Shown: positions 24,992 to 31,562 of the stretch, one piece after another
Position numbering within the stretch: position 1 is the stretch's first letter
Layout: every line of letters starts with the position of its first letter
From: Candidatus Gastranaerophilales bacterium
GTDB taxonomy: Bacteria > Cyanobacteriota > Vampirovibrionia > Gastranaerophilales > Gastranaerophilaceae
DNA length: 41,984 nucleotides
NCBI GenBank assembly: GCA_944322665.1
Contig: CALUPM010000009.1
Location: 1-41,984 of the forward strand
Direction: 5' to 3'
Translations under genes and position numbers: made by a program
The notes under the pieces: model-generated
Database searches by the model: none
What the model was told of the DNA's origin: nothing
The model's input: only the letters and a program-made list of their open reading frames with translations

Positions 24992-25629
24992 TGAATGAAA
25001 ATATTTTTATACCTCATATAGGAGTTGACGAATCCGGCAAAGGTGATTTTTTCGGGCCTCTGTGCGTTGCCGGAGTTCTCGTTGATGAAAAAAACGCGGA
25101 CTTTTTCTCCTCTTTAGGGATAAAAGACAGTAAAAAAATTACCGATAAAAAAATCCTTGAGCTTGAAAGCAAAATAAAAGCCTCTGCACCTCACACTGTT
25201 ATTGCTATTTCAAATAAAAGGTACAACGAACTTTACAGTAACATAAAAAATTTAAACAAACTTCTTGCCTGGGGTCACGCAAGGGCAATCGAAAATATTC
25301 TTGAAAAAGAAGAATGCGCTTACGCTCTATCAGACCAGTTCGGCGATGAAAGCCTCATAAAATCCGCCTTAATGAAAAAAGGTCAGAGCATTGAATTAAA
25401 ACAGATGGTCAGGGCAGAAAGCGATATTGCAGTTGCCGCCGCCTCAATTCTTGCACGCGCTGCGTTTGTACACAAAATCGCCGCAATGGAAACGGAATTC
25501 GGCATAAAATTTCCTAAAGGCTGTGCACCGCAGGTTAAGGATGCCGCAAAAGTTTTTATAGAAAAATTCGGACACCAAAGACTTCCCGAAGTCTGCAAAA
25601 CCCACTTCAAAACTTACAAAGAAGTTTAA
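24991..25629 (+). CDS. rnhC: Ribonuclease HIII-type, lacking the N-terminal domain
   Basis: Removes RNA from RNA-DNA hybrids. 212 aa. GVDESGKGDFFGPL (Asp13, Glu14) is the HIII form of the motif; HII has the ...GRGPLAGPV type. Asp115 (ALSDQFGD) and Asp145 (AESD) complete the four acidic residues. Typical HIII proteins are about 300 aa with an N-terminal TBP-like substrate-binding domain; here the protein begins almost at the catalytic motif. It is translationally coupled to the PBP gene by a TGATG overlap. HII remains possible but less likely from the motif. Confidence 0.85.
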   Translation: MNENIFIPHIGVDESGKGDFFGPLCVAGVLVDEKNADFFSSLGIKDSKKITDKKILELESKIKASAPHTVIAISNKRYNELYSNIKNLNKLLAWGHARAIENILEKEECAYALSDQFGDESLIKSALMKKGQSIELKQMVRAESDIAVAAASILARAAFVHKIAAMETEFGIKFPKGCAPQVKDAAKVFIEKFGHQRLPEVCKTHFKTYKEV

Positions 25630-25689
25630 TTCAAACAATCAAGAAATGCAAAATTATACCAGATTTTGAGTATTCAATAATAAAAAAGT

Positions 25690-25925
25690 ACGTCATTCTG
25701 AGACGAAGGCGAAGAATCTTCTGAAAACACGATGAGATTCTTCAGTCGCTGTGCTCCTTCAGAATGACATGAAAAAACTGCGTCATCCTGAGGCACACGA
25801 GCAGAGGAGGAAAGGCGCAAGCTGTATTTGTTTTATCGCGAGTACAAAAGCCGAAGGATTTCCTTAAAACCGGATGAGATTCTTCAGTCGCTGCGCTCCT
25901 TCAGAATAGCAGTCTTATATATTAT
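25690..25925. repeat. CATTCTGAG-type repeat cluster
   Basis: The gap after rnhC has no gene. It holds two or three inverted pairs: CGTCATTCTGAGACGAAGG with CTCCTTCAGAATGACATG, then CGTCATCCTGAGGC with GCTCCTTCAGAATAGC. GATGAGATTCTTCAGTCGCT occurs twice. It ends in AT-rich DNA before the hpf terminator. Confidence 0.8.
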
Positions 25926-25996
25926 ATAGTATATGTGGAATTTGCTATATAAATCCCGATATTAAAACAATTTTATTAAACAAACCTGTGTTAAAA

Positions 25997-26025
25997 AATC
26001 TCCGGCGCTAACCGGAGATTTTTAT
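25997..26025. terminator. Bidirectional intrinsic terminator (hpf side)
   Basis: AATCTCCGG (25997-26005) pairs with CCGGAGATT (26012-26020) across a 6-nt loop, with A-run and T-run on the outside. On the minus strand it lies 29 bp after the hpf stop. Confidence 0.88.
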
Positions 26026-26048
26026 TAATCTTAATCTTATTAACAGAA

Positions 26049-26408
26049 TTATTCTTCAACAGCCTCAACTTTTTCTTCAATAACATCCGTTCGGATTGAA
26101 GAATTGTCAAAACCGGAATTTTTCTCTTTCAATTTTTTAATCTGTCTTGCGAGTTTGTCAGCCAGCAAATCTATACTTGCGTACATTGATTCTCCGGCTT
26201 CTTCAACCTTAATCGTACCGCTGTTGGTTTTGCACAAAACTTCAGCTACATGTTTGTCTGATGCTGCAGGATTTTTAATTACCGATAAAACTACATCAAT
26301 CCCCTGAATTTGATCGTAATGAGATGCAACCTTGCCGATTTTTTCTTTTACATAAGACTTGATTGCTTCGGTAATTTCAATGTTTCTTCCGTTTACGTGT
26401 ATGTGCAT
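26049..26408 (-). CDS. hpf: Ribosome hibernation promoting factor, short form
   Basis: Binds the decoding region of the 30S subunit during stationary phase or stress, promoting inactive ribosomes. 119 aa: beta-alpha-beta-beta-beta-alpha fold. MHIHVNGRNIEITEAIKSYV, a basic second helix ending LADKLARQIKKLKEKN, and an acidic tail are typical. The C-terminal dimerisation domain of long HPF is absent. TAGGAGGG upstream of the ATG is a very strong SD. An extended -10 (TGTTATACT) and a perfect inverted repeat lie just upstream. Confidence 0.93.
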   Translation of the reverse strand: MHIHVNGRNIEITEAIKSYVKEKIGKVASHYDQIQGIDVVLSVIKNPAASDKHVAEVLCKTNSGTIKVEEAGESMYASIDLLADKLARQIKKLKEKNSGFDNSSIRTDVIEEKVEAVEE

Positions 26409-26422
26409 TTGACCCTCCTATT

Positions 26423-26442
26423 TATACTGCTTATACAGTATA
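26423..26442 (-). promoter_or_regulatory. hpf promoter with overlapping palindromic operator
   Basis: A perfect inverted repeat TATACTG-N6-CAGTATA. Its distal arm is part of an extended -10 (TGT TATACT on the minus strand) with TTTAAA 17 bp further upstream. A repressor bound here would block transcription initiation. It differs from a classic LexA box (CTG-N10-CAG); the factor is unknown. Confidence 0.55.
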
Positions 26443-26515
26443 ACATAAGATTGATTTTTTTTAAAGGGTAAATGGCATTTCGGTAATGTATATTTAACAA
26501 ATTTTTCCGGAAAAA

Positions 26516-26737
26516 CTAATCTTCCAGAATAAACTGCTGCAACTCAACATTAGGAGTGCCGATTACACGTACAAGCTCAAGAACTGAAGCTTTCATCTGG
26601 CATTTTTGCGATGACCCGCTGAAAAAATCTTTATAAAAACAACCTTCGCAATTACATCCGCGTTTATAACATTCCAGTGCAGTAGGTGTCCATCTTCTGA
26701 CAGCAACTGCTCTACCCATATCTCTACTTCTAAACAA
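26516..26737 (-). CDS. Small Cys-rich protein (73 aa)
   Basis: Not assigned to a named family. RRWTPTALECYKRGCNCEGCFY followed by QKCQMKASVLELVR gives C-x5-C-x-C-x2-C and a later Cys, a likely metal-binding knuckle followed by a helix. Start is TTG at 26737 with GGAG about 10 nt upstream; an in-frame ATG at 26719 has a weaker SD. It has a good promoter and a structured leader of about 100 nt. Located upstream of hpf on the same strand, about 110 bp apart. Confidence 0.6.
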   Translation of the reverse strand: MFRSRDMGRAVAVRRWTPTALECYKRGCNCEGCFYKDFFSGSSQKCQMKASVLELVRVIGTPNVELQQFILED

Positions 26738-26836
26738 TTTATACTATCTCCAAACTTTAATCTGCAACAATAGTAAAGCTCCCAGCCCTATAACAGGCTG
26801 TAATCTCCACCCCTTGCGGTCTTTTGACCACCTCTT
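26738..26836 (-). ncRNA. Structured 5' leader of the Cys-rich gene
   Basis: About 99 nt. Near its 5' end GTGGTC pairs with GACCGC (26831-26826 with 26821-26816) around an AAAA loop. Further on CAGCC pairs with GGCTG (26800-26796 with 26787-26783). Two GGAG motifs occur. I recognise no known riboswitch. It could be a regulatory leader or simply a long UTR. Confidence 0.4.
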
Positions 26837-26842
26837 AATTAC

Positions 26843-26870
26843 ATTATAGGAGATAAGGATATTTTTTCAA
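26843..26870 (-). promoter_or_regulatory. Promoter of the Cys-rich gene
   Basis: On the minus strand TTGAAA (26870-26865), a 16-bp spacer and TATAAT (26848-26843). Confidence 0.65.
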
Positions 26871-27099
26871 GGGCGCAACATGTGATTGTGAACATTTGTA
26901 ACAGACGGTTCAAATCAAGCATTATTGCGGGTTCCGGCGCGTCAATATACTTAAAAACTAATCTCCTACATGGTTTCGGATTTTTAAACCATGAAAAAGC
27001 ATGCACAGAGCATGATTTCATGATTTTTACTTTCATTAAGTTTTGTAAAAGATTAGAATGGAAATTTATTCAGGCATGCCTTTTTATTATTTAAAAACT
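26871..27099. other. Gene-free stretch with CATG-containing inverted repeats
   Basis: Between mntP and the Cys-rich gene I support no coding region. CATGGTTT-N9-AAACCATG (about 26969-26993), a cluster of GCATG/CATG words (26,998-27,022) and AGGCATGCCT followed by T-rich DNA (about 27,074) are notable. The two short frames here lack SDs. Confidence 0.4.
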
Positions 27100-27642
27100 C
27101 TAAAACAGTGCTTTTACGGCAAGAGCAATTAAAATTAAACCGCCTGTAACTTCCATAAATTTTGAAGGAAAATTTTTGAAAAATTCACTGAACCAGAAAC
27201 CGGCAAGCGACATAACAAAAGATACGGCGCCTATTACTAATGCCGGCAGGGCAAGGGTTGTTTCGCTGAAGCTCAAACTTGCTCCTGCGCCGAGTGCGTC
27301 AATACTTGTTGCAACACCGAGCAGCAACAGGCATTTAGCATCAATACAGTTATTTTTTTCTTCAGTTTCTTCCACAAAAGATTCAATAATACAATTTACG
27401 CCGAGTATAAGAAAAATTGCAAATGTCAGAAGATGTGTATAATTTGACACCAGACTGCTTATCAAAAATGCAAACAGATACCCTATTGCAGGCATCAATG
27501 CCTGAAAAAGCCCCATTGTAAAAGCAAGTTTTAAAGAATTGAGTTCCTTTTCTTCCTTTACAACCAGCCCCTGCGAAAAAGAAACAACACAGCAGTCAAC
27601 ACCCAGCGCTATTGCAAGTAATATTATTTCAATCGCACTCAA
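27100..27642 (-). CDS. mntP: MntP-type manganese efflux pump
   Basis: Six-helix inner-membrane protein. Two Asp-containing repeats are visible, LAIALGVDCCVVSFSQGL near the N-terminus and GVATSIDALGAGASLSF in the second half, as in MntP/YtaF proteins; between them lies an acidic, Cys-containing loop. I chose TTG at 27642 because GAGGTGG sits just before it; a further in-frame TTG at 27654 would add four residues. Either start lies inside the end of the DUF4127 gene, so translation is probably coupled. The substrate (Mn2+) is inferred from the family. Confidence 0.82.
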   Translation of the reverse strand: MSAIEIILLAIALGVDCCVVSFSQGLVVKEEKELNSLKLAFTMGLFQALMPAIGYLFAFLISSLVSNYTHLLTFAIFLILGVNCIIESFVEETEEKNNCIDAKCLLLLGVATSIDALGAGASLSFSETTLALPALVIGAVSFVMSLAGFWFSEFFKNFPSKFMEVTGGLILIALAVKALF

Positions 27643-28969
27643 TTTCCACCTCAAACAGTCTGTTCCACGGATATTTATAAATTGTATTATACTTCCTGTT
27701 CAGGAATTTTTGAATACGGTTTTTGTATGGTTCAATTATTTTCCTTAAGACTTTAACATCCGCATCTTCAAGCTTCTGACGGCAATTTGCCTGATATGCC
27801 CAGTCATCCATAAATCTTGTCATCTGAAGTTTTAAAAACGATTCTTTATTATATTTTTTAGCCAGAAACTTCACTTTTGCAGCACAGATAAGACTTCCGA
27901 GTGTATTTGCGGAAGTATTCCACGCAGCAAACCCGCAAAACATTTCATCTGCAGGATGATCAAAAATTTGTTTAACCAAAAAATTGTCAGCCCCGTTTGC
28001 AAACCTTACATCTGCAATCATATATGGTTTTTGAGGAGGGCACCAAACCCTGCGGAAAGGTTCGGTCGAAACTTTCATAACAATTTCACCCTGATGTTTT
28101 TTGAAATTATTGACATAAAGAAGGATATCAGCTTCTTCTTCAGATGAAATTTTACATCCGGCAAGTTCTATCTGTCCTTTCACAGACTCTTCTATTGAAA
28201 TATCCTCATAATTGGAAATTAAATCTTTTTCTTCGGGTTCCAGAAATACCGGAGAGATTTTAATTTCACCTTGAATTGCTCTTGCAAGAAGCGTTAGCGG
28301 AATTTCATCCGCGCCTGTTTTTACAAAACCTCCCTGACTTTCAAGAAAATCCGCTTCTTCAACATTGAACCCGAATTCCGCACAATCGTCTTTTGAAAAA
28401 ACAAGAGTGTCAAAAAATCCTTCTTTCTGCCATTTTAGATATAATTTATTTATATCGAAATTTCTTTCTCTTGTTTTAAGATAATCATCAAGAATTTCCT
28501 GAGGAATTTCTGATTTTACAGAACTTTCATTCTCGTTTTTGTGAGAAAGATAGGAATATTCAAAAATCTTTTTGCCCCATTGTGACCAGTATTCTTTTTC
28601 CTCCTCGTTTATGTTGTTGTTGGAAATTCTCATAATACTTGAAAAAGCGTAAATTTTTGAATGTTTTTCGAGAAGAAGTTCTTTAAATTTTAAAATTTTT
28701 TCTTTTATTTCATCAAAAGTATCAGGACATCTTCGTGAAGGAATAAGACCTCCGTAGGCAATTGTATCAAGAGAAATCACAAACGCATCAAGTTCCGGAA
28801 GGGTTTTCATCCAGTCAAAAATCTTTTCGGTATCCGCCTGCTTTGTCAAATCCCCGAGAAATTCCCGCGGCGGAAGATAAAAATTAATGTTGTCATCAAT
28901 TGCCGCAATCATTTCAGGAAGCGTATAGCAGACAGGTCTGTTGTCTATCGGAATAAAACCTATGTTCAT
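27629..28969 (-). CDS. DUF4127 family protein
   Basis: 446 aa. Opens with GFIPIDNRPVCYTLPEMIA, then PPREFLGDLTKQAD, VISLDTIAYGGLIPSRRCPD and IMRISNNNINEEE, which match the pattern of DUF4127 proteins, of unknown function. The second half includes MIADVRFANGAD and FCGFAAWNTSANTLGSLI. No signal peptide or membrane segment. There is no SD; instead TTTACA-17-TATAAT ends 6 nt before the ATG, suggesting a leaderless mRNA. Overlaps mntP. Confidence 0.85.
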   Translation of the reverse strand: MNIGFIPIDNRPVCYTLPEMIAAIDDNINFYLPPREFLGDLTKQADTEKIFDWMKTLPELDAFVISLDTIAYGGLIPSRRCPDTFDEIKEKILKFKELLLEKHSKIYAFSSIMRISNNNINEEEKEYWSQWGKKIFEYSYLSHKNENESSVKSEIPQEILDDYLKTRERNFDINKLYLKWQKEGFFDTLVFSKDDCAEFGFNVEEADFLESQGGFVKTGADEIPLTLLARAIQGEIKISPVFLEPEEKDLISNYEDISIEESVKGQIELAGCKISSEEEADILLYVNNFKKHQGEIVMKVSTEPFRRVWCPPQKPYMIADVRFANGADNFLVKQIFDHPADEMFCGFAAWNTSANTLGSLICAAKVKFLAKKYNKESFLKLQMTRFMDDWAYQANCRQKLEDADVKVLRKIIEPYKNRIQKFLNRKYNTIYKYPWNRLFEVEIECD

Positions 28970-28975
28970 AAGCTT

Positions 28976-29004
28976 ATTATATGTTATTATTTGAATTATG
29001 TAAA
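28976..29004 (-). promoter_or_regulatory. Promoter of DUF4127-mntP, 6 bp from the start codon
   Basis: Minus strand: TTTACA (29004-28999), 17-bp spacer, TATAAT (28981-28976), then AAGCTT and the ATG at 28969. The predicted transcription start falls on or next to the start codon. Confidence 0.65.
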
Positions 29005-29018
29005 AACGGTAACAATTT

Positions 29019-29687
29019 ATGACAATTAAAAAAACTTCCCAAAATATTCAGAATTTATTTGACGAAATTGCGCAGCGGTATGATTTTATGAACAAAGTAA
29101 TATCCTTCGGGCTTCAGGGAAAAGTAAAAGAAGAAGCCGTCAAAATGACAGGAATAAATCCGCACTCAAAAATTCTTGATGCCTGCTGCGGGACAGGAGA
29201 TATTGCAAGGTTAATAAAGACAAAATTTCCTTCTGCCGGTGTCACAGGTCTTGATTTTTCAGACCGGATGCTTGAAATTGCAAGGGGAAAGACATCCGGA
29301 ATAAATTTTGTTTTAGGAGATATTACAAAGACAGACTTCCCTTCCGCAAGCTTTGATGTTGTTACAATGTCATTCGGTTTAAGGAACATTCCGGAGCCTG
29401 AAAAAGCGTTAGAAGAAATCTACAGAGTTTTAAAACCCGAGGGAGAATTTCTGCATCTTGATTTCGGGAGTAAAAATATTTTCAGCAGAATTTTTGATAT
29501 AGAAGCGCCGGTTTTAGCGGGGATTTTTTGCGGAAAGACTGAACCTTATAAATATTTAATTCAGTCTAAAAAAGACTTTCCTCCGCCAGACAAACTGATA
29601 AAAGTTATAGAGGCTTCAGGATTCAGATTAAAAGGGCGGAAGAATTTTGTTTTTAATGCACTTTCGGCGCAGGTGTTTGAAAAATAA
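29019..29687 (+). CDS. menG: UbiE/MenG-family methyltransferase
   Basis: SAM-dependent C-methyltransferase, in the family acting on demethylmenaquinone or the ubiquinone precursor. 222 aa. FDEIAQRYDFMNKVISFGLQ, LDACCGTGDIARL (SAM motif I), GLDFSDRML, VTMSFGLRNIPEP (family signature) and EIYRVLKPEGEFLHLDFG are all present. No other quinone-synthesis gene is in the window, so the substrate is not confirmed by context. The SD is weak (ACGG). Divergent from DUF4127 across 49 bp. Confidence 0.88.
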   Translation: MTIKKTSQNIQNLFDEIAQRYDFMNKVISFGLQGKVKEEAVKMTGINPHSKILDACCGTGDIARLIKTKFPSAGVTGLDFSDRMLEIARGKTSGINFVLGDITKTDFPSASFDVVTMSFGLRNIPEPEKALEEIYRVLKPEGEFLHLDFGSKNIFSRIFDIEAPVLAGIFCGKTEPYKYLIQSKKDFPPPDKLIKVIEASGFRLKGRKNFVFNALSAQVFEK

Positions 29688-29715
29688 GATATTTTACGGA
29701 ATCCGGTATTATTTT

Positions 29716-30149
29716 TTATGTCATTCTGAGGGAGTGAAACGACCGAAGAATGACATGACGGACAAAACGGGGCGATTTCTTATCGTCTTGTATCCTTTAT
29801 TCCGAAACCTCCTTGTGCCCTACTAGTGCCTTAACGCCTTAGTATCTTTTCCGAAACAAACCTTTCACCCGTTCAACTCTCATCACTCTTCACTCTTCAC
29901 TTTTTACCCCTCACCCGAATTTCTAAATTCGCTGCGCTCATTAAGAAATTCTACCCTCTCCCACAAGGGGCGAGGAAATTGTTTTGTAGCAAACCATTCA
30001 CCCGTTCAACATTTCAACCTTTCAACTTCCTCACACTTCACGCTTCACCCTTCACTCTGATAAGAACTTATCGCCTTATCGCCTTGCAGTCTTATCGCCT
30101 TTCTCAACTCTCCTCACTCTTCACGCTTCACCCTTCACTTTTTATCGCC
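29716..30149. repeat. Composite intergenic repeat region
   Basis: No supported gene. In order: one CATTCTGAG/GAATGACATG pair; GACGGACAAAACGGGGCG, shared with about 17,051; CCTTAGTATCTTTTCCG and CT-rich words; the CCCCTCACCCGAATT...CTACCCTCTCCCACAAGGGG element; then TTATCGCCTTATCGCCTTGCAGTC and CT-rich words up to the next stop codon. A forward frame of about 105 codons here is made only of repeat words and is not a gene. Confidence 0.8.
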
Positions 30150-31157
30150 TTAATACAACCCGTAAACGTTTCCGCTCTGAATTGTATTTTTTATATTATC
30201 CATTGTGCTTTGAAGAATAAAATTTACAGATTCCCTTGTGGCATAAGCAATGTGAGGCGTAATGATTACATTTTTTTCGGATTTCAAAAGTGTTAGAAAT
30301 TTATTTTCTTCCCTGCAAATTTCCGACGGATTCTGCGGCATATAGCATTCCGGGCTTCCGTATCCGCATACGGTAAAATCAAGCGCAGCGCCTTTTATTT
30401 TTCCGTTTTTAACTGTGTTATAAAGCGCCTGTGTATCAACAAGCTTTGATGATGAAGTGTTTATAAAATATGATCCTTCTTTCATCAAATCAAACTGCGG
30501 ATTAGAAAACATTCTGAAATTGTCACAGGTATAAGGCATGTGAAGGGTTATTATATCGGAAGCTCTAAGCAAATCTTCAAACGAAAGATATTCAAGTCCG
30601 TATTTTGCAGTGAGTTCCTGTTTAGGCTGTATATCGTATCCGTAAACTTTCATACAAAAAAACTTCGCGATACTGCATACAGCAGCTCCGATTGCGCCTG
30701 TTCCCGCAATTCCGAGTGAAAGGTTTGAAATATCTCTTCCGGAAAGTTCCTTTTTATCAGAATATGTACCGTCTAATGCAGGTTTAATATTTCTTATAAG
30801 CGCCAGAATAAGTGCAAAAGTAAATTGCGCAACCGACCTTCCTCCGTAATTTGTAACGTTTAAAACCGCAATATTTCTATCCGTCGCGGCTTTTTTGCTT
30901 ATATGCTCAAAGGAAGTCGAACGGGTTGATATTATGCGGAGATTTTTAAATTCTTTTATAACGTCCTCTCCGACTTCCGAATCCGTAAACACGCTGAGAA
31001 TTGTTGTTTTTGTTTTGATTTCTTCAGGCAAATTTTTAACGCTTTCAGGAGTTAAGCTTTCTTTATAAAAAGTAAAGTCGAAATTTGGAAATTTATTTTT
31101 TTCAAAAAATTCTTTTTCTTCATCCCTGAAGTCAAAAAACACCATATCTATTGCCAT
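30150..31157 (-). CDS. D-2-hydroxyacid dehydrogenase-like protein with altered catalytic residues
   Basis: 335 aa with the two-domain fold of the D-lactate/2-hydroxyacid dehydrogenase family. NAD site GTGAIG at 152-157, with the following Asp175 in VYGYD. Normally the block INTARGGLVD supplies the catalytic Arg; here it is INTSSSKLVD, with Ser236 in place of Arg. The catalytic Glu of the usual VFExE segment is also not where expected (ALDFTVCGYGSPE), while the catalytic His302 in PHIAYAT is kept. So it may not act as an ordinary dehydrogenase. AAAGGAGAG precedes the ATG. Confidence 0.8.
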   Translation of the reverse strand: MAIDMVFFDFRDEEKEFFEKNKFPNFDFTFYKESLTPESVKNLPEEIKTKTTILSVFTDSEVGEDVIKEFKNLRIISTRSTSFEHISKKAATDRNIAVLNVTNYGGRSVAQFTFALILALIRNIKPALDGTYSDKKELSGRDISNLSLGIAGTGAIGAAVCSIAKFFCMKVYGYDIQPKQELTAKYGLEYLSFEDLLRASDIITLHMPYTCDNFRMFSNPQFDLMKEGSYFINTSSSKLVDTQALYNTVKNGKIKGAALDFTVCGYGSPECYMPQNPSEICREENKFLTLLKSEKNVIITPHIAYATRESVNFILQSTMDNIKNTIQSGNVYGLY

Positions 31158-31331
31158 TAAACTCTCCTTTTTGATTATTATTTGTTCTTTCAGGCAGAAA
31201 ATCTATTATGCAAACGGGTAGATAAAAAGTTTAAAAATAAAACTTTTCTCTAATGAAAACAGCCTGAAAAAAGTTTATTCTAATAATGCAGGCAGACAAA
31301 CCTGATCAAATTAAAAGGTGTTCTGACAGAA
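31158..31331. other. AT-rich upstream stretch, no gene seen
   Basis: Lies between the dehydrogenase start and the 46-aa frame. TAATAAT near 31,280 could be a -10 for rightward transcription, but no good -35 accompanies it. Confidence 0.3.
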
Positions 31332-31472
31332 ATGAATACCGTAAATTCCGTATCAAAACCGAATTCTCCTGCGATTGAGCGGGCGTGGTGCATAACTTTG
31401 CGGCAGGCAAAAATAAAAAGCCTCAGCGCAAATATGCTAAATAAGCGGTTTTATACGGACGGCTGCGGGTAA
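31332..31472 (+). CDS. Possible 46-aa small protein or structured RNA
   Basis: The frame begins MNTVNSVSKPNSPAIERAW and ends NKRFYTDGCG. AAAAGGTG lies 11 nt before the ATG. CGGCT-N7-AGCCG overlaps the stop, and GGCTGC (about 31461) could instead pair with GCAGCC (about 31498), so the 3' part can fold in two ways. A terminator follows at 31507-31545. The unit is transcribed opposite to both neighbours. Either a small protein or an sRNA is possible. Confidence 0.4.
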   Translation: MNTVNSVSKPNSPAIERAWCITLRQAKIKSLSANMLNKRFYTDGCG

Positions 31473-31506
31473 GCCGCCACGAACTTGCCTTAAATTTGCA
31501 GCCGCT

Positions 31507-31550
31507 AAAAAGGCGTGACGGGTAAAACTGCCGCGCCTTTTATTTTATTG
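31507..31550 (+). terminator. Intrinsic terminator of the small unit
   Basis: AAAAGGCG (31508-31515) pairs with CGCCTTTT (31534-31541), with an inner CGG/CCG pairing, followed by ATTTTATT. Could also work in reverse for the oppD-like gene on the other strand. Confidence 0.75.
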
Positions 31551-31562
31551 CAAATCTCCGGT

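Noticed and set aside
26908-26945. GGTTCAAATC-like T-loop word suggesting a tRNA
   Set aside because: No flanking T-stem pairing, acceptor stem or anticodon arm could be formed around it.
26839-27036. 65-codon minus-strand frame upstream of the Cys-rich gene
   Set aside because: No SD, and its end overlaps the well-formed promoter at 26843-26870.
26882-27094. 70-codon plus-strand frame
   Set aside because: No SD, composition not protein-like, lies over inverted repeats.
29979-30296. 105-codon plus-strand frame
   Set aside because: Made of CT-rich and TTATCGCC repeat words and the antisense of the dehydrogenase gene.
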